IMG/VR virus record: IMGVR_UViG_3300046464_000101
Span: 1 to 43,974 of that record
Length of the DNA stretch: 43,974 nt
Source of the DNA: a virus
Strand: one strand, 5' to 3'
The notes beneath the pieces were generated by a model, which had not been told where the DNA came from, did no database searches, and saw only the letters and a list, made by a program, of their open reading frames with translations. Positions within the stretch are counted from its first letter, which is position 1, and each line of letters starts with the position of its first letter. Position numbers and translations under genes: made by a program. This document shows positions 24,109-32,102 of the stretch, piece by piece.

Positions 24109-25416
24109 ATGGGACTATTAAAGTCCGCGAAAAGAAAGAAGCCAAGAGCTTCAGTATATCGCACACCTAAATCTAAACTACAAGAACCTAAATGGGATGG
24201 TTGGGAAGAATGGTCTGGTGAACAATTTCATCGAGCATCTAGTTCAGCTAATAGCTGGTATTATGAACATTATAAAACTAGTGAACTACAAGAACACATT
24301 TGGCCTTGGATGTTGGCTAATGGATATGATAAGCAACATATTCGTAAAGCTAAAGCAGGTGCAGTTCACCTATCAGCAGTAGTAGGTTATAATTGTAGAC
24401 AGTTGACATTAGGTAAACCGGATTATAATGAAAAAGAAGATCAGTATTGGGATAGTTTACCAGGTACAATGGGTAAAATGCAACCCACATCTGATTTTTT
24501 ACATAAACAAATTAAAAAAGCAATGATAGATGGAGAAGAAAAAGTAGAAGAAGCAGAAAAACAGAAAGCTGAAGAAGAACGTAAACTGGCTATAAAGAAA
24601 CAGCCTAGTATACAAGACCGTCTTCATCATGCTTCTTTAGAAATGACATTGCCTATTGAAGAATTTTTAGATAGTTGGTATACTAATTATGATAAAAAAG
24701 CATTAGACGATTTTGATCCAGCTAAACTGTTTCGTAGACTGGGTGTAAAAACAGCTCATGCTAGAATTATAAGAAATTACTATACTCCTGGGTTGCAAGA
24801 AATGGAAGATTTAAATAGTCCTCCTACAAAAGCTCAACTTGATAAAATGGATGAAAAAGAAAAAGACATTGCAGAACAGTTACAAGAAGGATATGACCAT
24901 TTAGATAGTAAACAAAAAAAATTAGCTCTACAATGTTTTAGAAAAATCGTTGATGCTTGTGATATACTAGAAGCTGAAGGAAAAGCTAATCGTAAAACAC
25001 GTAAAGTTAGATTAAAAAGTCCAGAAGACATTGTTAAAAAACTTAAATTTAAACAAAGCGATACAACACATGGTTTGGCTAGTGTAGAACCTAGTAATAT
25101 ACCTTATACACGTATCTTAGTAGTGTTTAATACAAAGAATCGTAAGCTAGGAGCTTATTATGCTAAAAATGTAGACCCACTTAATGCTAGAAGACCTGGT
25201 ACAGGGTTAAGTGTTAAAGGAACTACAATAACAGGTTATGATGAGACCAAAAGTATACAAATGACACTACGAAAACCAAGTGAATTCTTACCAGAAATCA
25301 AAAAAGCTACTAGACATAAGTTTGAGAAGCAATTTGAGACTCTCAAAACAACTCAAACCAAACTAAACGGTAGAATTAACAACGAGACCATCCTATTAGC
25401 CTGCTACGATAAGTAA
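24109..25416 (+). CDS. conserved hypothetical protein, 435 aa, Lys/Glu-rich
   Basis: A 435-residue basic protein with a Lys/Arg-rich start (GLLKSAKRKKPRASVYRTPK), a highly charged helical middle (about 140-165, EEAEKQKAEEERKLAIKKQ) and a C-terminal domain. In that domain ILVVFNTKNRKLGAYYA suggests beta strands. I do not recognise the family. Genes of this size with similar composition occur beside neck genes in T4-like marine phages. AAAGGAGA precedes ATG 24109. It follows two small early genes, and the next late promoter begins only after it. A nucleic-acid-binding role would suit the charge but is inference. Confidence 0.6.
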   Translation: MGLLKSAKRKKPRASVYRTPKSKLQEPKWDGWEEWSGEQFHRASSSANSWYYEHYKTSELQEHIWPWMLANGYDKQHIRKAKAGAVHLSAVVGYNCRQLTLGKPDYNEKEDQYWDSLPGTMGKMQPTSDFLHKQIKKAMIDGEEKVEEAEKQKAEEERKLAIKKQPSIQDRLHHASLEMTLPIEEFLDSWYTNYDKKALDDFDPAKLFRRLGVKTAHARIIRNYYTPGLQEMEDLNSPPTKAQLDKMDEKEKDIAEQLQEGYDHLDSKQKKLALQCFRKIVDACDILEAEGKANRKTRKVRLKSPEDIVKKLKFKQSDTTHGLASVEPSNIPYTRILVVFNTKNRKLGAYYAKNVDPLNARRPGTGLSVKGTTITGYDETKSIQMTLRKPSEFLPEIKKATRHKFEKQFETLKTTQTKLNGRINNETILLACYDK

Positions 25417-25421
25417 AATCT

Positions 25422-25430
25422 GATAAATAC
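25422..25430 (+). promoter_or_regulatory. T4-type late promoter (GATAAATAC)
   Basis: GATAAATAC lies 26 bases upstream of the gp13-like gene. Confidence 0.7.
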
Positions 25431-25455
25431 AATACGTAGTAGGAGAAACTAACAT

Positions 25456-26196
25456 ATGGCGAATGCATTTAACAAACTTCAAAAAGAAATAGAACTTCGT
25501 ATGGGTGGAGGAATGATTGATGTTGAGCTAGATCCGGAACATTATGAACTAGCAATAAACAAGTCATTACAAAAATACCGTCAACGTGCAGAAAATGCAG
25601 TTGAAGAGAGTCTAATGATTCTTGAAATGATTGAAGGTCAAGCAGAATACACATTACCAGAAGAAGTAATGGAAGTTAAAGACATTTACAGACGTACAAC
25701 AGGCGTAAGCAGTGGTACTGGTAACGATATTGAGCCTTTCCAAGCGGCGTATCTAAATACATACCTATTAGGTAGTACACGTAATGGTGGATTATCAAGT
25801 TTTGATTTTTTACAACAAAATAGAGAAACAATGGGTAGACTTTTTGGTGCAGAATTATTGTTTACTTGGAGACCTCAAGATAAAAAGTTAATCCTACATA
25901 GAAAAATTAAAGCAGATGACAATGCAGTTCTGCATTGTTACAATTACAGACCAACTGAAAGTTTATTAGAAGACACTTATGCAAGTCCTTGGCTAAAAGA
26001 CTATGCCTTTGCTCATGCTAAGATGATTTTATCAGAAGCAAGAGGTAAGTTTACTCAAATAGCAGGTCCACAAGGTGGAACTACAATGAACGCAGATCAA
26101 TTAAGAGCTGATGCACAGGCTGAGATTGATAAACTTGAAACTGAACTAACATTATACAACGATGGTAGTACAGGTTTAGGTTTTGTAATAGGATAA
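25456..26196 (+). CDS. 13: neck protein, gp13-like
   Basis: A 246-residue homologue of T4-like neck protein gp13, which assembles with gp14 on the portal after DNA packaging and forms the tail-docking site. Family-like segments are IELRMGGGMIDVELDPEHYE, INKSLQKYRQRAENAVEES, EYTLPEEVMEVKDIYRR, FTWRPQDKKLILHRKI and SPWLKDYAFAHAKMILSEARG. AGGAGAAAC lies upstream of ATG 25456, with a late promoter immediately before. It is separated from gp14 (minus strand, 5 kb away) by the transporter cassette, whereas T4 has 13-14-15 in a row. Confidence 0.8.
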   Translation: MANAFNKLQKEIELRMGGGMIDVELDPEHYELAINKSLQKYRQRAENAVEESLMILEMIEGQAEYTLPEEVMEVKDIYRRTTGVSSGTGNDIEPFQAAYLNTYLLGSTRNGGLSSFDFLQQNRETMGRLFGAELLFTWRPQDKKLILHRKIKADDNAVLHCYNYRPTESLLEDTYASPWLKDYAFAHAKMILSEARGKFTQIAGPQGGTTMNADQLRADAQAEIDKLETELTLYNDGSTGLGFVIG

Positions 26197-26200
26197 TCAA

Positions 26201-26833
26201 ATGCAATTAGGCAAATACCACTGTACTATAGATGAGATTACGTATGACCGTAATGAGTTATTAGAATTTGTAAATCAACATAGACATAACATAATGCAAT
26301 TTGGTGATTATATGCAATATCTATCTCCAGAAAAAAGAGAATTTAAAGGACGTGATGGTATGAATGCTATTGCAGTTCAAAAAACTGAAGGTAAAGATTT
26401 ACTAGAATATCCTGTAGTGAAAAAATATGTGGATATGTTTAATTTTGCACAACCCATTGCTCCACGTGATATTGATTTACTACATTATGATCCAGGATAC
26501 TCATTTCATCCACATACTGATCATTATATGTGGTGTGGTATAATGTTTCCTATTGAGCCAGAAGATGCAGGTGAGCCAATTAGTTTTTATAGTAGAGAAG
26601 GTCAAGAACCAGAACGTAATGTAAACTATGAAAAAAGAGGTTGGACTGACGAAGACATAGAATACAACCATTACTATAGTAATAAACACCCTACCCTTTT
26701 CAACGGAATGATTGTACATGGTGTTCCAAAGATATCTAGAGAGAGAATATACCTAAGAATTAAAGTCTTAGGAGAAAAGTTTGAAAACGTAGTAGAAAAA
26801 CTAAAAAATAAAAACTTTGTGATTGACAATTAA
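26201..26833 (+). CDS. 2OG-Fe(II) dioxygenase family protein
   Basis: A 210-residue protein with a full 2-oxoglutarate/Fe(II) oxygenase motif set: His105-Thr-Asp107 (SFHPHTDHYMW), distal His173 (FNGMIVHGVPK), and Arg182 or Arg186 (RERIYLRIKV) for the 2OG carboxylate. IDLLHYDPGYSF is the strand leading into the HxD loop. It lies 4 bases after gp13 and shares its late promoter, so it is made with virion proteins. Its 3' end contains the -35 element of the next gene's promoter. The substrate is unknown; a hydroxylated virion or host protein is one possibility. Confidence 0.8.
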   Translation: MQLGKYHCTIDEITYDRNELLEFVNQHRHNIMQFGDYMQYLSPEKREFKGRDGMNAIAVQKTEGKDLLEYPVVKKYVDMFNFAQPIAPRDIDLLHYDPGYSFHPHTDHYMWCGIMFPIEPEDAGEPISFYSREGQEPERNVNYEKRGWTDEDIEYNHYYSNKHPTLFNGMIVHGVPKISRERIYLRIKVLGEKFENVVEKLKNKNFVIDN

Positions 26834-26851
26834 CCCAAAACTCATTATAAT
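26823..26851 (+). promoter_or_regulatory. consensus sigma-70 promoter giving a leaderless transcript
   Basis: TTGACA (26823-26828), 17 bases, TATAAT (26846-26851) is a perfect match to the bacterial housekeeping consensus. A start 7 bases after the -10 falls on the A of ATG 26858, so the dNMP kinase mRNA would have no leader. Confidence 0.8.
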
Positions 26852-26857
26852 AATAGT

Positions 26858-27496
26858 ATGAAAAAAGTAATAGGTATATGTGGCCTTATTGGTCATGGAA
26901 AAGATACAGCCGCAGGATTCCTAATTGAAGAAGGATTTCAAAGAGTAAGTTTTGCTGGAGTATTAAAAGATGCCTGTGCTAATATATTTGGTTGGGATAG
27001 AATACTTCTAGAAGGCAACACCACTGAAAGTAGAGCATTTAGAGAACAAACAGATGAATGGTGGAGTAAACGTTTAGATATACCTAACTTTACACCACGT
27101 TATGCACTTCAGTATGTTGGTACAGATGTATTAAGAACACATTTTCATCCAGACATATGGGTAGCGGCTTGTGAAAGACAAGTACAACAGACAGAAAAAA
27201 ATGTAGTTATAAGTGATTGTAGATTTTTTAATGAACTTGATGCAATTCAAAACATGGGTGGCCGAACTGTAGTAGTATGGAGAGAAGAAAAACCAGAATG
27301 GTGGCACAATGCTTCAGAGCTAAATCATGCTAACTACAAAAAGAAATCAAATATGGTAGATAGTATGAAATCAAATTATCCAGATGTACACAAAAGTGAA
27401 TGGAGCTGGGCAGGTTGGGATTTCGATTTACAATTAGATAATAACTCAACATTAGAATCATTTAAAACACAGACAATCAGTAAAATTATAGAATAA
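26858..27496 (+). CDS. 1: deoxynucleoside monophosphate kinase (T4 gene 1-like)
   Basis: A 212-residue kinase predicted to phosphorylate dNMPs to dNDPs for phage DNA synthesis. The P-loop is GLIGHGKDT (residues 9-17). FAGVLKDACANIFGW, ALQYVGTDVLR, VVISDCRFFNELDAIQNMGG and VVVWRE match the order of segments in T4 gp1 (GKDT loop, LAGPIKDAL, ALGTDL, VPDTRQDHEMD, VIHVVRP). No Shine-Dalgarno sequence precedes ATG 26858, consistent with the leaderless transcript predicted from the promoter at 26823. It is an early-type gene placed between late genes. Its stop codon overlaps the next late promoter. Confidence 0.85.
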   Translation: MKKVIGICGLIGHGKDTAAGFLIEEGFQRVSFAGVLKDACANIFGWDRILLEGNTTESRAFREQTDEWWSKRLDIPNFTPRYALQYVGTDVLRTHFHPDIWVAACERQVQQTEKNVVISDCRFFNELDAIQNMGGRTVVVWREEKPEWWHNASELNHANYKKKSNMVDSMKSNYPDVHKSEWSWAGWDFDLQLDNNSTLESFKTQTISKIIE

Positions 27497-27500
27497 ATAC
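27492..27500 (+). promoter_or_regulatory. T4-type late promoter overlapping the kinase stop (AATAAATAC)
   Basis: AATAAATAC contains the TAA stop of the kinase (27494-27496) and lies 20 bases before the oxygenase ATG at 27521. Confidence 0.6.
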
Positions 27501-27520
27501 TATAAAGAAGGATTTATAGT

Positions 27521-28273
27521 ATGGACAACTTAACTAAAGTTAAAGACTTTATTAACGATTGTAAACAGTATCAACATTATCAATTTTTAAAACCAGTACC
27601 AGATTATTTTGTTGGATGGCAAGAACATCCACGAGTAAAACGTGACTATTGTAAATGGATTATGACTGAATCAAATTGTCCTACATTATTACTTGATATA
27701 GAATTTCCACATAAAGAAGTAGCTAAAGAAGCTGAAGCATTATTAGATAGATATATTAAACATAGAGGAGATATACATCCTGGTTGGGCAAGTATTGCAG
27801 TACATGGACAAGGTTCTCAATATACTGATTCACCAGATGCTTATATAGAACAAGGAGTATTTACAAAAGAAGACAGTCCACCATTTGATTGGACCGATAT
27901 AGCTGATCAATGTCCTGTAACTGTAGAGTGGTTAAAGAAATGGCCATTTGAGAAGTTACACAGATGTAGATTTATGTTGTTAGAACCAAATGGTTATATA
28001 AAACCACACGTAGATTTTAAACAAAGAAAATTAGCCGCATTCAATATAGCAATAACAAACCCAGACGGTGTAGAGTTTGCCATGCAAGACGCAGGACTAG
28101 TTCCGTGGAAACCCGGAGATGTAAGAGGAATAGACGTAGGTAGGCATCATTCAGTCATTAACAATAGTGATAAAAATAGAATACACATGATCGTTCACGG
28201 TCATTGGGGAGAAGGGTTTGAAGATCTAATTTGTCGTAGTTTTGATCGTCTATTAAGCACAATTAAAACATAA
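27521..28273 (+). CDS. aspartyl/asparaginyl beta-hydroxylase domain protein
   Basis: A 250-residue protein with a canonical AspH-type 2OG-Fe(II) core. RCRFMLLEPNGYIKPHVDF gives His163-Val-Asp165. KPGDVRGIDVGRHHSVINNS gives the distal His (209/210). KNRIHMIVHG gives Arg220. Known AspH enzymes hydroxylate Asp or Asn in proteins. The first 130 residues are unassigned (HPRVKRDYCKWIM, GWASIAVHGQGSQYTDS). GAAGGA precedes the start and a late promoter overlaps the upstream stop. Unlike the enzymes at 14713 and 30958 it keeps the Arg, so it is probably a distinct subfamily. Confidence 0.8.
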   Translation: MDNLTKVKDFINDCKQYQHYQFLKPVPDYFVGWQEHPRVKRDYCKWIMTESNCPTLLLDIEFPHKEVAKEAEALLDRYIKHRGDIHPGWASIAVHGQGSQYTDSPDAYIEQGVFTKEDSPPFDWTDIADQCPVTVEWLKKWPFEKLHRCRFMLLEPNGYIKPHVDFKQRKLAAFNIAITNPDGVEFAMQDAGLVPWKPGDVRGIDVGRHHSVINNSDKNRIHMIVHGHWGEGFEDLICRSFDRLLSTIKT

Positions 28274-28308
28274 TTTAACTCTGTAACCGGGGTTTTTACA
28301 CGATTTTA

Positions 28309-28317
28309 AATAAATAC
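28309..28317 (+). promoter_or_regulatory. T4-type late promoter (AATAAATAC) of the tail sheath gene
   Basis: AATAAATAC lies 60 bases upstream of the sheath ATG. A weak G/C patch with T-run at 28285-28300 just before it may be a poor terminator. Confidence 0.65.
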
Positions 28318-28376
28318 TACATATAAGAGATTACTAAACAATTAGAATAATCTAATATTTTAAAAAGGAGCATATC

Positions 28377-30806
28377 ATGGCAAATCTTGTTTCACCTGGC
28401 GTACAGGTAACAGTAACAGACGAATCAGTATACGGCCCAGCAGGCGCTGGTACGGTTCCAATGTTGTTTATTGCCACTGGTCAGGACAAGGTTGATCCAA
28501 CCCTTACTGAGTCAGACGGCATAGCGAAATATACAAAGTCTGCTAATGCAAACAAGCCAATATTAGTTACATCACAGAGAGAATTAACTCAATACTTTGG
28601 TAATGTTGACTTCCGTAAGGTAAGTGGAACAGTACAACAAGGTGATGAAACTAACGAATATGGTTTATTAGCGGCATACTCATTCTTAGGTCAAGCCTCA
28701 GCGGCATACATCTCACGTGCAGATGTTGATTTAAATGAATTAAGACCGGCTTCATCAGAGCCAACAGGAGATCCAGCAAATTTAACATACTGGATTAAAC
28801 CTTCAACTTCATCATTTGGTATTTGGAAGTATAGTACTGCAAATACTGCTTGGGAAGAACAAACTCCAACAGTTGAAATTACATCAAGTGGTGCACCTAC
28901 TGCGTCAGTAGTAACAGGTGGATATCACGTTGTATTAGAAAATGGTTCAGCTGGAACAACAATAAAATATTTTGCGGCTAGTGGCGGAGCATGGGTTGAT
29001 AACTTTGGCCCAACAATGGCACCACACTATTCAGCACCAAGTTCACCATCAGATGGTGACGTTTGGATTAAAACTACAAAACCAGGTGGTGGATTGGACT
29101 TAGACGTTCAATTATTTACAACATCAGCAGGTAACTTTGTTAAACAAAGTGTAGTTTATGTACAAGACACAGCACCGGCAGGTACAACTTCGGATGTATT
29201 TGCAGACGGTACTTCAGCAACTGCAAGAACATTAATTGATGGAGATATCTGGATGGATATTTCTTCAACTGATGCATCATTAATCTTAAACAGATATGAT
29301 AGTATTGGAAATGGTTTTGATCAGGTTGCAACAGATCCATCAGTAGCAACTGGCGGTTATGTAATGGAAGTTAAAACAACAGAACCAGTAGGTGCACCAG
29401 TAAATGGTACACTATGGTTTGACCCAGATGTAAATGAATTAGCAGTTTACGAAGTAGTAAGCGATTCAGGAACACAAAAATGGCAAAGAGCATCAGACGT
29501 ACAATACGTTACAACTGCACCAACAACAGATGGTTCAGGCGGTTCTTTATCAGCAGGTGACTATTGGATAGATACAGATGCTTCAGGGTATCCTGTAATT
29601 TACAGACACAATGGTACTGCTTGGGTAGCAAAAGATAAAGCAGATCAATCAACTGCGGCAGGCGTAGTATTTGGAGATATTACTGCAAATGATACGACAG
29701 CAGGCGCATTTGAAGCAACTCTATTAGCAGGTGCACCAGATCCATTAACACACCCAGTAGGAATTACTGGACTTAATATGTGTAGATCAGGTGGAACAGT
29801 TAGAGAATATAATTCAGCTCTAACTACAACTTGGAAATGGAGAAACAAAGCAGGTAATCAAGCAGATGGCAGTGGTTCATTTGGTAGAATTGCACAAAGA
29901 AAAGTAGTAGTAACAGCTATGCAGGCTTCGGCAGGTGTAAGTGAACTACAACAAGATACAATTCAATTCCGTTTACTTGCGGCACCAGGTTATCCTGAAC
30001 TATATGATGAAATGGTTTCATTGAACAGTAATAGAGATGAAACTGCATTTATCATTGTTGATGCACCATTCCGTTTAAATCCAACAGAAGCAGTATCTTG
30101 GATTCAAGGAACAGGCGCAACTACAAATGGTGAAAACGGCCTAGTAACAAAGAATACTTACTCAGCAGTTTATTATCCACACGCATACACAACTAATCCT
30201 GTAACAGGTGATAACGTTGTAGCACCAGCATCACACATTGCATTATACACTTATGCGTATAGTGACAATGTATCATTTCAATGGTTTGCACCAGCTGGTC
30301 TAACACGTGGTGTTGTACAAAATGCATCAAATGTTGGATACTTAAATAGCGAAGATGAGTTTGTGTCACTAGCAGTAACTCAAGGTCAAAGAGACTCAAT
30401 GTATGATAAAAAATTAAACCCAATAGCTAAATTTCCTGCAGAAGGTGTTGTAGTATTTGGACAAAAATCATTACACGCGAGTGCCTCAGCATTAGACAGA
30501 GTTAATGTTGCTAGATTAACAGCTTACCTAAGAGAACGTTTTGCAGTTATTTCAAGACCGTTCTTGTTTGAGCCAAATGATACTAGTACTAGAGCAAATG
30601 CTAAACAAGTATTTGACGGTTTCCTAGCTAATATTTTACAACAACGTGGAATATATGACTTTGCAGTAGTTTGTGATACAACAAACAATACGCCGGCTAG
30701 AATAGACGCCAATGAATTTTACATTGATGTTGCTATTGAGCCAACTAAAGCGGCAGAGTTTATTTACATTCCAATTAGAATTGTAAACACTGGCGAATTA
30801 AGCTAA
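28377..30806 (+). CDS. 18: contractile tail sheath protein, gp18-like, with inserted modules
   Basis: An 809-residue tail sheath protein, the contractile outer tube. The start MANLVSPGVQVTVTDESVYG and the C-terminal part (RLTAYLRERFAVISRPFLFE, FDGFLANILQQRGIYDF, FIYIPIRIVNTGEL) are the conserved sheath core. T4 gp18 has 659 residues. The excess is an insertion at about residues 135-420 made of five similar beta modules of about 55-60 residues. Each has a G-D-x-W-[IM]-[KD] strand and a following Y/W strand (YWIKPSTSSFGIWKYS, DVWIKTTKP, GDIWMDISS, GTLWFDPDVN, GDYWIDTDAS). These probably decorate the tail surface. AAAAGGAG precedes ATG, and a strong terminator follows. Confidence 0.9.
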   Translation: MANLVSPGVQVTVTDESVYGPAGAGTVPMLFIATGQDKVDPTLTESDGIAKYTKSANANKPILVTSQRELTQYFGNVDFRKVSGTVQQGDETNEYGLLAAYSFLGQASAAYISRADVDLNELRPASSEPTGDPANLTYWIKPSTSSFGIWKYSTANTAWEEQTPTVEITSSGAPTASVVTGGYHVVLENGSAGTTIKYFAASGGAWVDNFGPTMAPHYSAPSSPSDGDVWIKTTKPGGGLDLDVQLFTTSAGNFVKQSVVYVQDTAPAGTTSDVFADGTSATARTLIDGDIWMDISSTDASLILNRYDSIGNGFDQVATDPSVATGGYVMEVKTTEPVGAPVNGTLWFDPDVNELAVYEVVSDSGTQKWQRASDVQYVTTAPTTDGSGGSLSAGDYWIDTDASGYPVIYRHNGTAWVAKDKADQSTAAGVVFGDITANDTTAGAFEATLLAGAPDPLTHPVGITGLNMCRSGGTVREYNSALTTTWKWRNKAGNQADGSGSFGRIAQRKVVVTAMQASAGVSELQQDTIQFRLLAAPGYPELYDEMVSLNSNRDETAFIIVDAPFRLNPTEAVSWIQGTGATTNGENGLVTKNTYSAVYYPHAYTTNPVTGDNVVAPASHIALYTYAYSDNVSFQWFAPAGLTRGVVQNASNVGYLNSEDEFVSLAVTQGQRDSMYDKKLNPIAKFPAEGVVVFGQKSLHASASALDRVNVARLTAYLRERFAVISRPFLFEPNDTSTRANAKQVFDGFLANILQQRGIYDFAVVCDTTNNTPARIDANEFYIDVAIEPTKAAEFIYIPIRIVNTGELS

Positions 30807-30833
30807 TAAGACACTTACAATAATAAATTAAAG

Positions 30834-30862
30834 GGCTACTATTTTTTAATAGTAGCCTTTTT
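30834..30862 (+). terminator. rho-independent terminator after the tail sheath gene
   Basis: A perfect 10-bp stem (GGCTACTATT / AATAGTAGCC) with a TTTT loop is followed by TTTTT. It lies 27 bases after the sheath stop. Confidence 0.9.
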
Positions 30863-30877
30863 CTTTTAGTACTTTCT

Positions 30878-30886
30878 GATAAATAC
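30878..30886 (+). promoter_or_regulatory. T4-type late promoter (GATAAATAC)
   Basis: GATAAATAC lies 71 bases upstream of the ATG at 30958, with a terminator-like hairpin (30907-30935) between. Confidence 0.7.
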
Positions 30887-30906
30887 TAATGCAAATTGCA
30901 ATGCAT

Positions 30907-30935
30907 TGTAGTTCAGATGGACTACAGTTTTTTTT
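30907..30935 (+). terminator. hairpin with T8 run in the leader of the 30958 gene
   Basis: TGTAGTTC (30907-30914) pairs with GGACTACA (30919-30926, one G-T) around AGAT, followed by one G and eight T. It lies downstream of the late promoter and upstream of the gene, so transcription from 30878 could end here and make an RNA of about 45 bases, or be attenuated. Confidence 0.6.
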
Positions 30936-30957
30936 AAAAATTAAAAAGGACAATACC

Positions 30958-31626
30958 ATGGTAAAAATAGAACAAAACAAAATCATCGCTACTCCAGTTT
31001 CTGAAGGATTAACTTTTAATCCAGCGAAGACAACTGATATGGCGTTTGATACAAACTTCCTTTTTGGTTCAGCAGGTGACATCATTGAATTAGATGCGTG
31101 GGTACCTAACAACGCAGTCGAGCAAATTGATGCTATGAATGCTGACCCAGCAAAAATTCTACGTTCTCGTGTAAGTGGCGATTATAATGGTCCTAAAGAA
31201 GGTCATGAATATAGTGTAATTCCAGAAAATTGGGATTTACCAGCACACACAGAATCACTAGGTTGTTTAATTTACAACAAAGGTGATTATCTTGCACCAC
31301 ATAGAGATAAGTGGAGACAAGTAACTCCAGACGGAATAACAGGCGATTCATTTAGAATGATTTGCCATTTAAATCATACTAATTCTGCAGAATTTCATTT
31401 TGTAGTTGACGGTAAAATTTTCAAACCAGAAGCACGTAGATGGTATGCAATTAACACAAGAAAAGTTCATTATGGATTTTCTTTTGTTGATGGTGTATAT
31501 CACTTATCGTGTGCATTAAGTCTCGATGACAATTTACGTGCAAACACAGTAGAATGGTTATTAGACAAATTACCATATGCTCACCCAGCAACAGACCGTA
31601 AGGGTGTTGACTGTGCAAGAAACTAA
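30958..31626 (+). CDS. AspH-like 2OG-Fe(II) oxygenase
   Basis: A 222-residue protein from ATG 30958, chosen because AAAAAGGA lies 7 bases upstream; an in-frame ATG at 30889 would place the leader hairpin in coding sequence. His115-Arg-Asp117 (GDYLAPHRDKW) and His171 (NTRKVHYGFSF) can bind iron. Arg133 begins the central strand (FRMICHLNH). As in the enzyme at 14713, no Arg follows the distal His (DGVYHLSCALSL). The two also share the pattern NTRK-x-H-[GY], so they are paralogues. It is transcribed between sheath and tail tube and must be late. The substrate is unknown. Confidence 0.7.
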   Translation: MVKIEQNKIIATPVSEGLTFNPAKTTDMAFDTNFLFGSAGDIIELDAWVPNNAVEQIDAMNADPAKILRSRVSGDYNGPKEGHEYSVIPENWDLPAHTESLGCLIYNKGDYLAPHRDKWRQVTPDGITGDSFRMICHLNHTNSAEFHFVVDGKIFKPEARRWYAINTRKVHYGFSFVDGVYHLSCALSLDDNLRANTVEWLLDKLPYAHPATDRKGVDCARN

Positions 31627-31637
31627 GGAGAACTAAA

Positions 31638-31952
31638 ATGGCCGATGAATTTAGATTTAGAATCAGAAAAGCCCCAGGTAATCCTCACGCATCAGTTGAC
31701 GCTTTTAAAGCATCTCCTGCATTTACTACAATCACAAATGCAGTAGCAGGAAAACCTGAATCAGTAGGTACTGTATATGTTTCATATAAATTATATGAAG
31801 GATCAGTATGGGTAAGATATGATTTTGACGACGAAGATGCAAGACTAGCATTTAGACAATACATACTAGACGCTGGCATTGATCTTGGCGATACTCCGGG
31901 TAGATTAGGAATGGATCACGAGTCCTTCCCTACATACGGATTTTTAGCATAA
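31638..31952 (+). CDS. conserved hypothetical protein, 104 aa
   Basis: A 104-residue soluble protein, MADEFRFRIRKAPGNPHASV at the start, with two beta-strand-like segments (TVYVSYKLYEGSVWVRYDF) and an acidic C-terminal half. No family is recognised. AAGGAG lies 8 bases upstream. It is 11 bases after the oxygenase and is followed by two tandem hairpins, so the pair forms a late two-gene unit between sheath and tube genes. Confidence 0.65.
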   Translation: MADEFRFRIRKAPGNPHASVDAFKASPAFTTITNAVAGKPESVGTVYVSYKLYEGSVWVRYDFDDEDARLAFRQYILDAGIDLGDTPGRLGMDHESFPTYGFLA

Positions 31953-31963
31953 TATTATTACAC

Positions 31964-31998
31964 AATTTGGCAGGTTACAACTAGTAGCCTGTCAAATT
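31964..31998 (+). repeat. 15-bp hairpin without T-run
   Basis: AATTTGGCAGGTTAC pairs with GTAGCCTGTCAAATT (two G-T pairs) around a 5-base loop. It is followed 8 bases later by a second, terminator-like hairpin. It may stabilise the 3' end of the upstream message. Confidence 0.6.
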
Positions 31999-32006
31999 AC
32001 CTAAAA

Positions 32007-32037
32007 ATAGGCTTCTTTTACTGAAGCCTATCTTTTT
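32007..32037 (+). terminator. rho-independent terminator before the tail tube gene
   Basis: A 9-bp perfect stem (ATAGGCTTC / GAAGCCTAT) with a 7-base loop ends in CTTTTT. Confidence 0.85.
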
Positions 32038-32049
32038 GAACACTGATTT

Positions 32050-32058
32050 GATAAATAC
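32050..32058 (+). promoter_or_regulatory. T4-type late promoter (GATAAATAC) of the tail tube gene
   Basis: GATAAATAC lies 45 bases upstream of the tube ATG and just after a terminator. Confidence 0.7.
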
Positions 32059-32102
32059 AATATAAGATAAACAATACTACAGTAGTATATAGGAGAAATA
32101 AA

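Noticed and set aside
28280-28300. G/C patch and T-run before the sheath promoter as a terminator
   Set aside because: Only a 3- to 5-bp imperfect stem can be drawn, so I do not call it.
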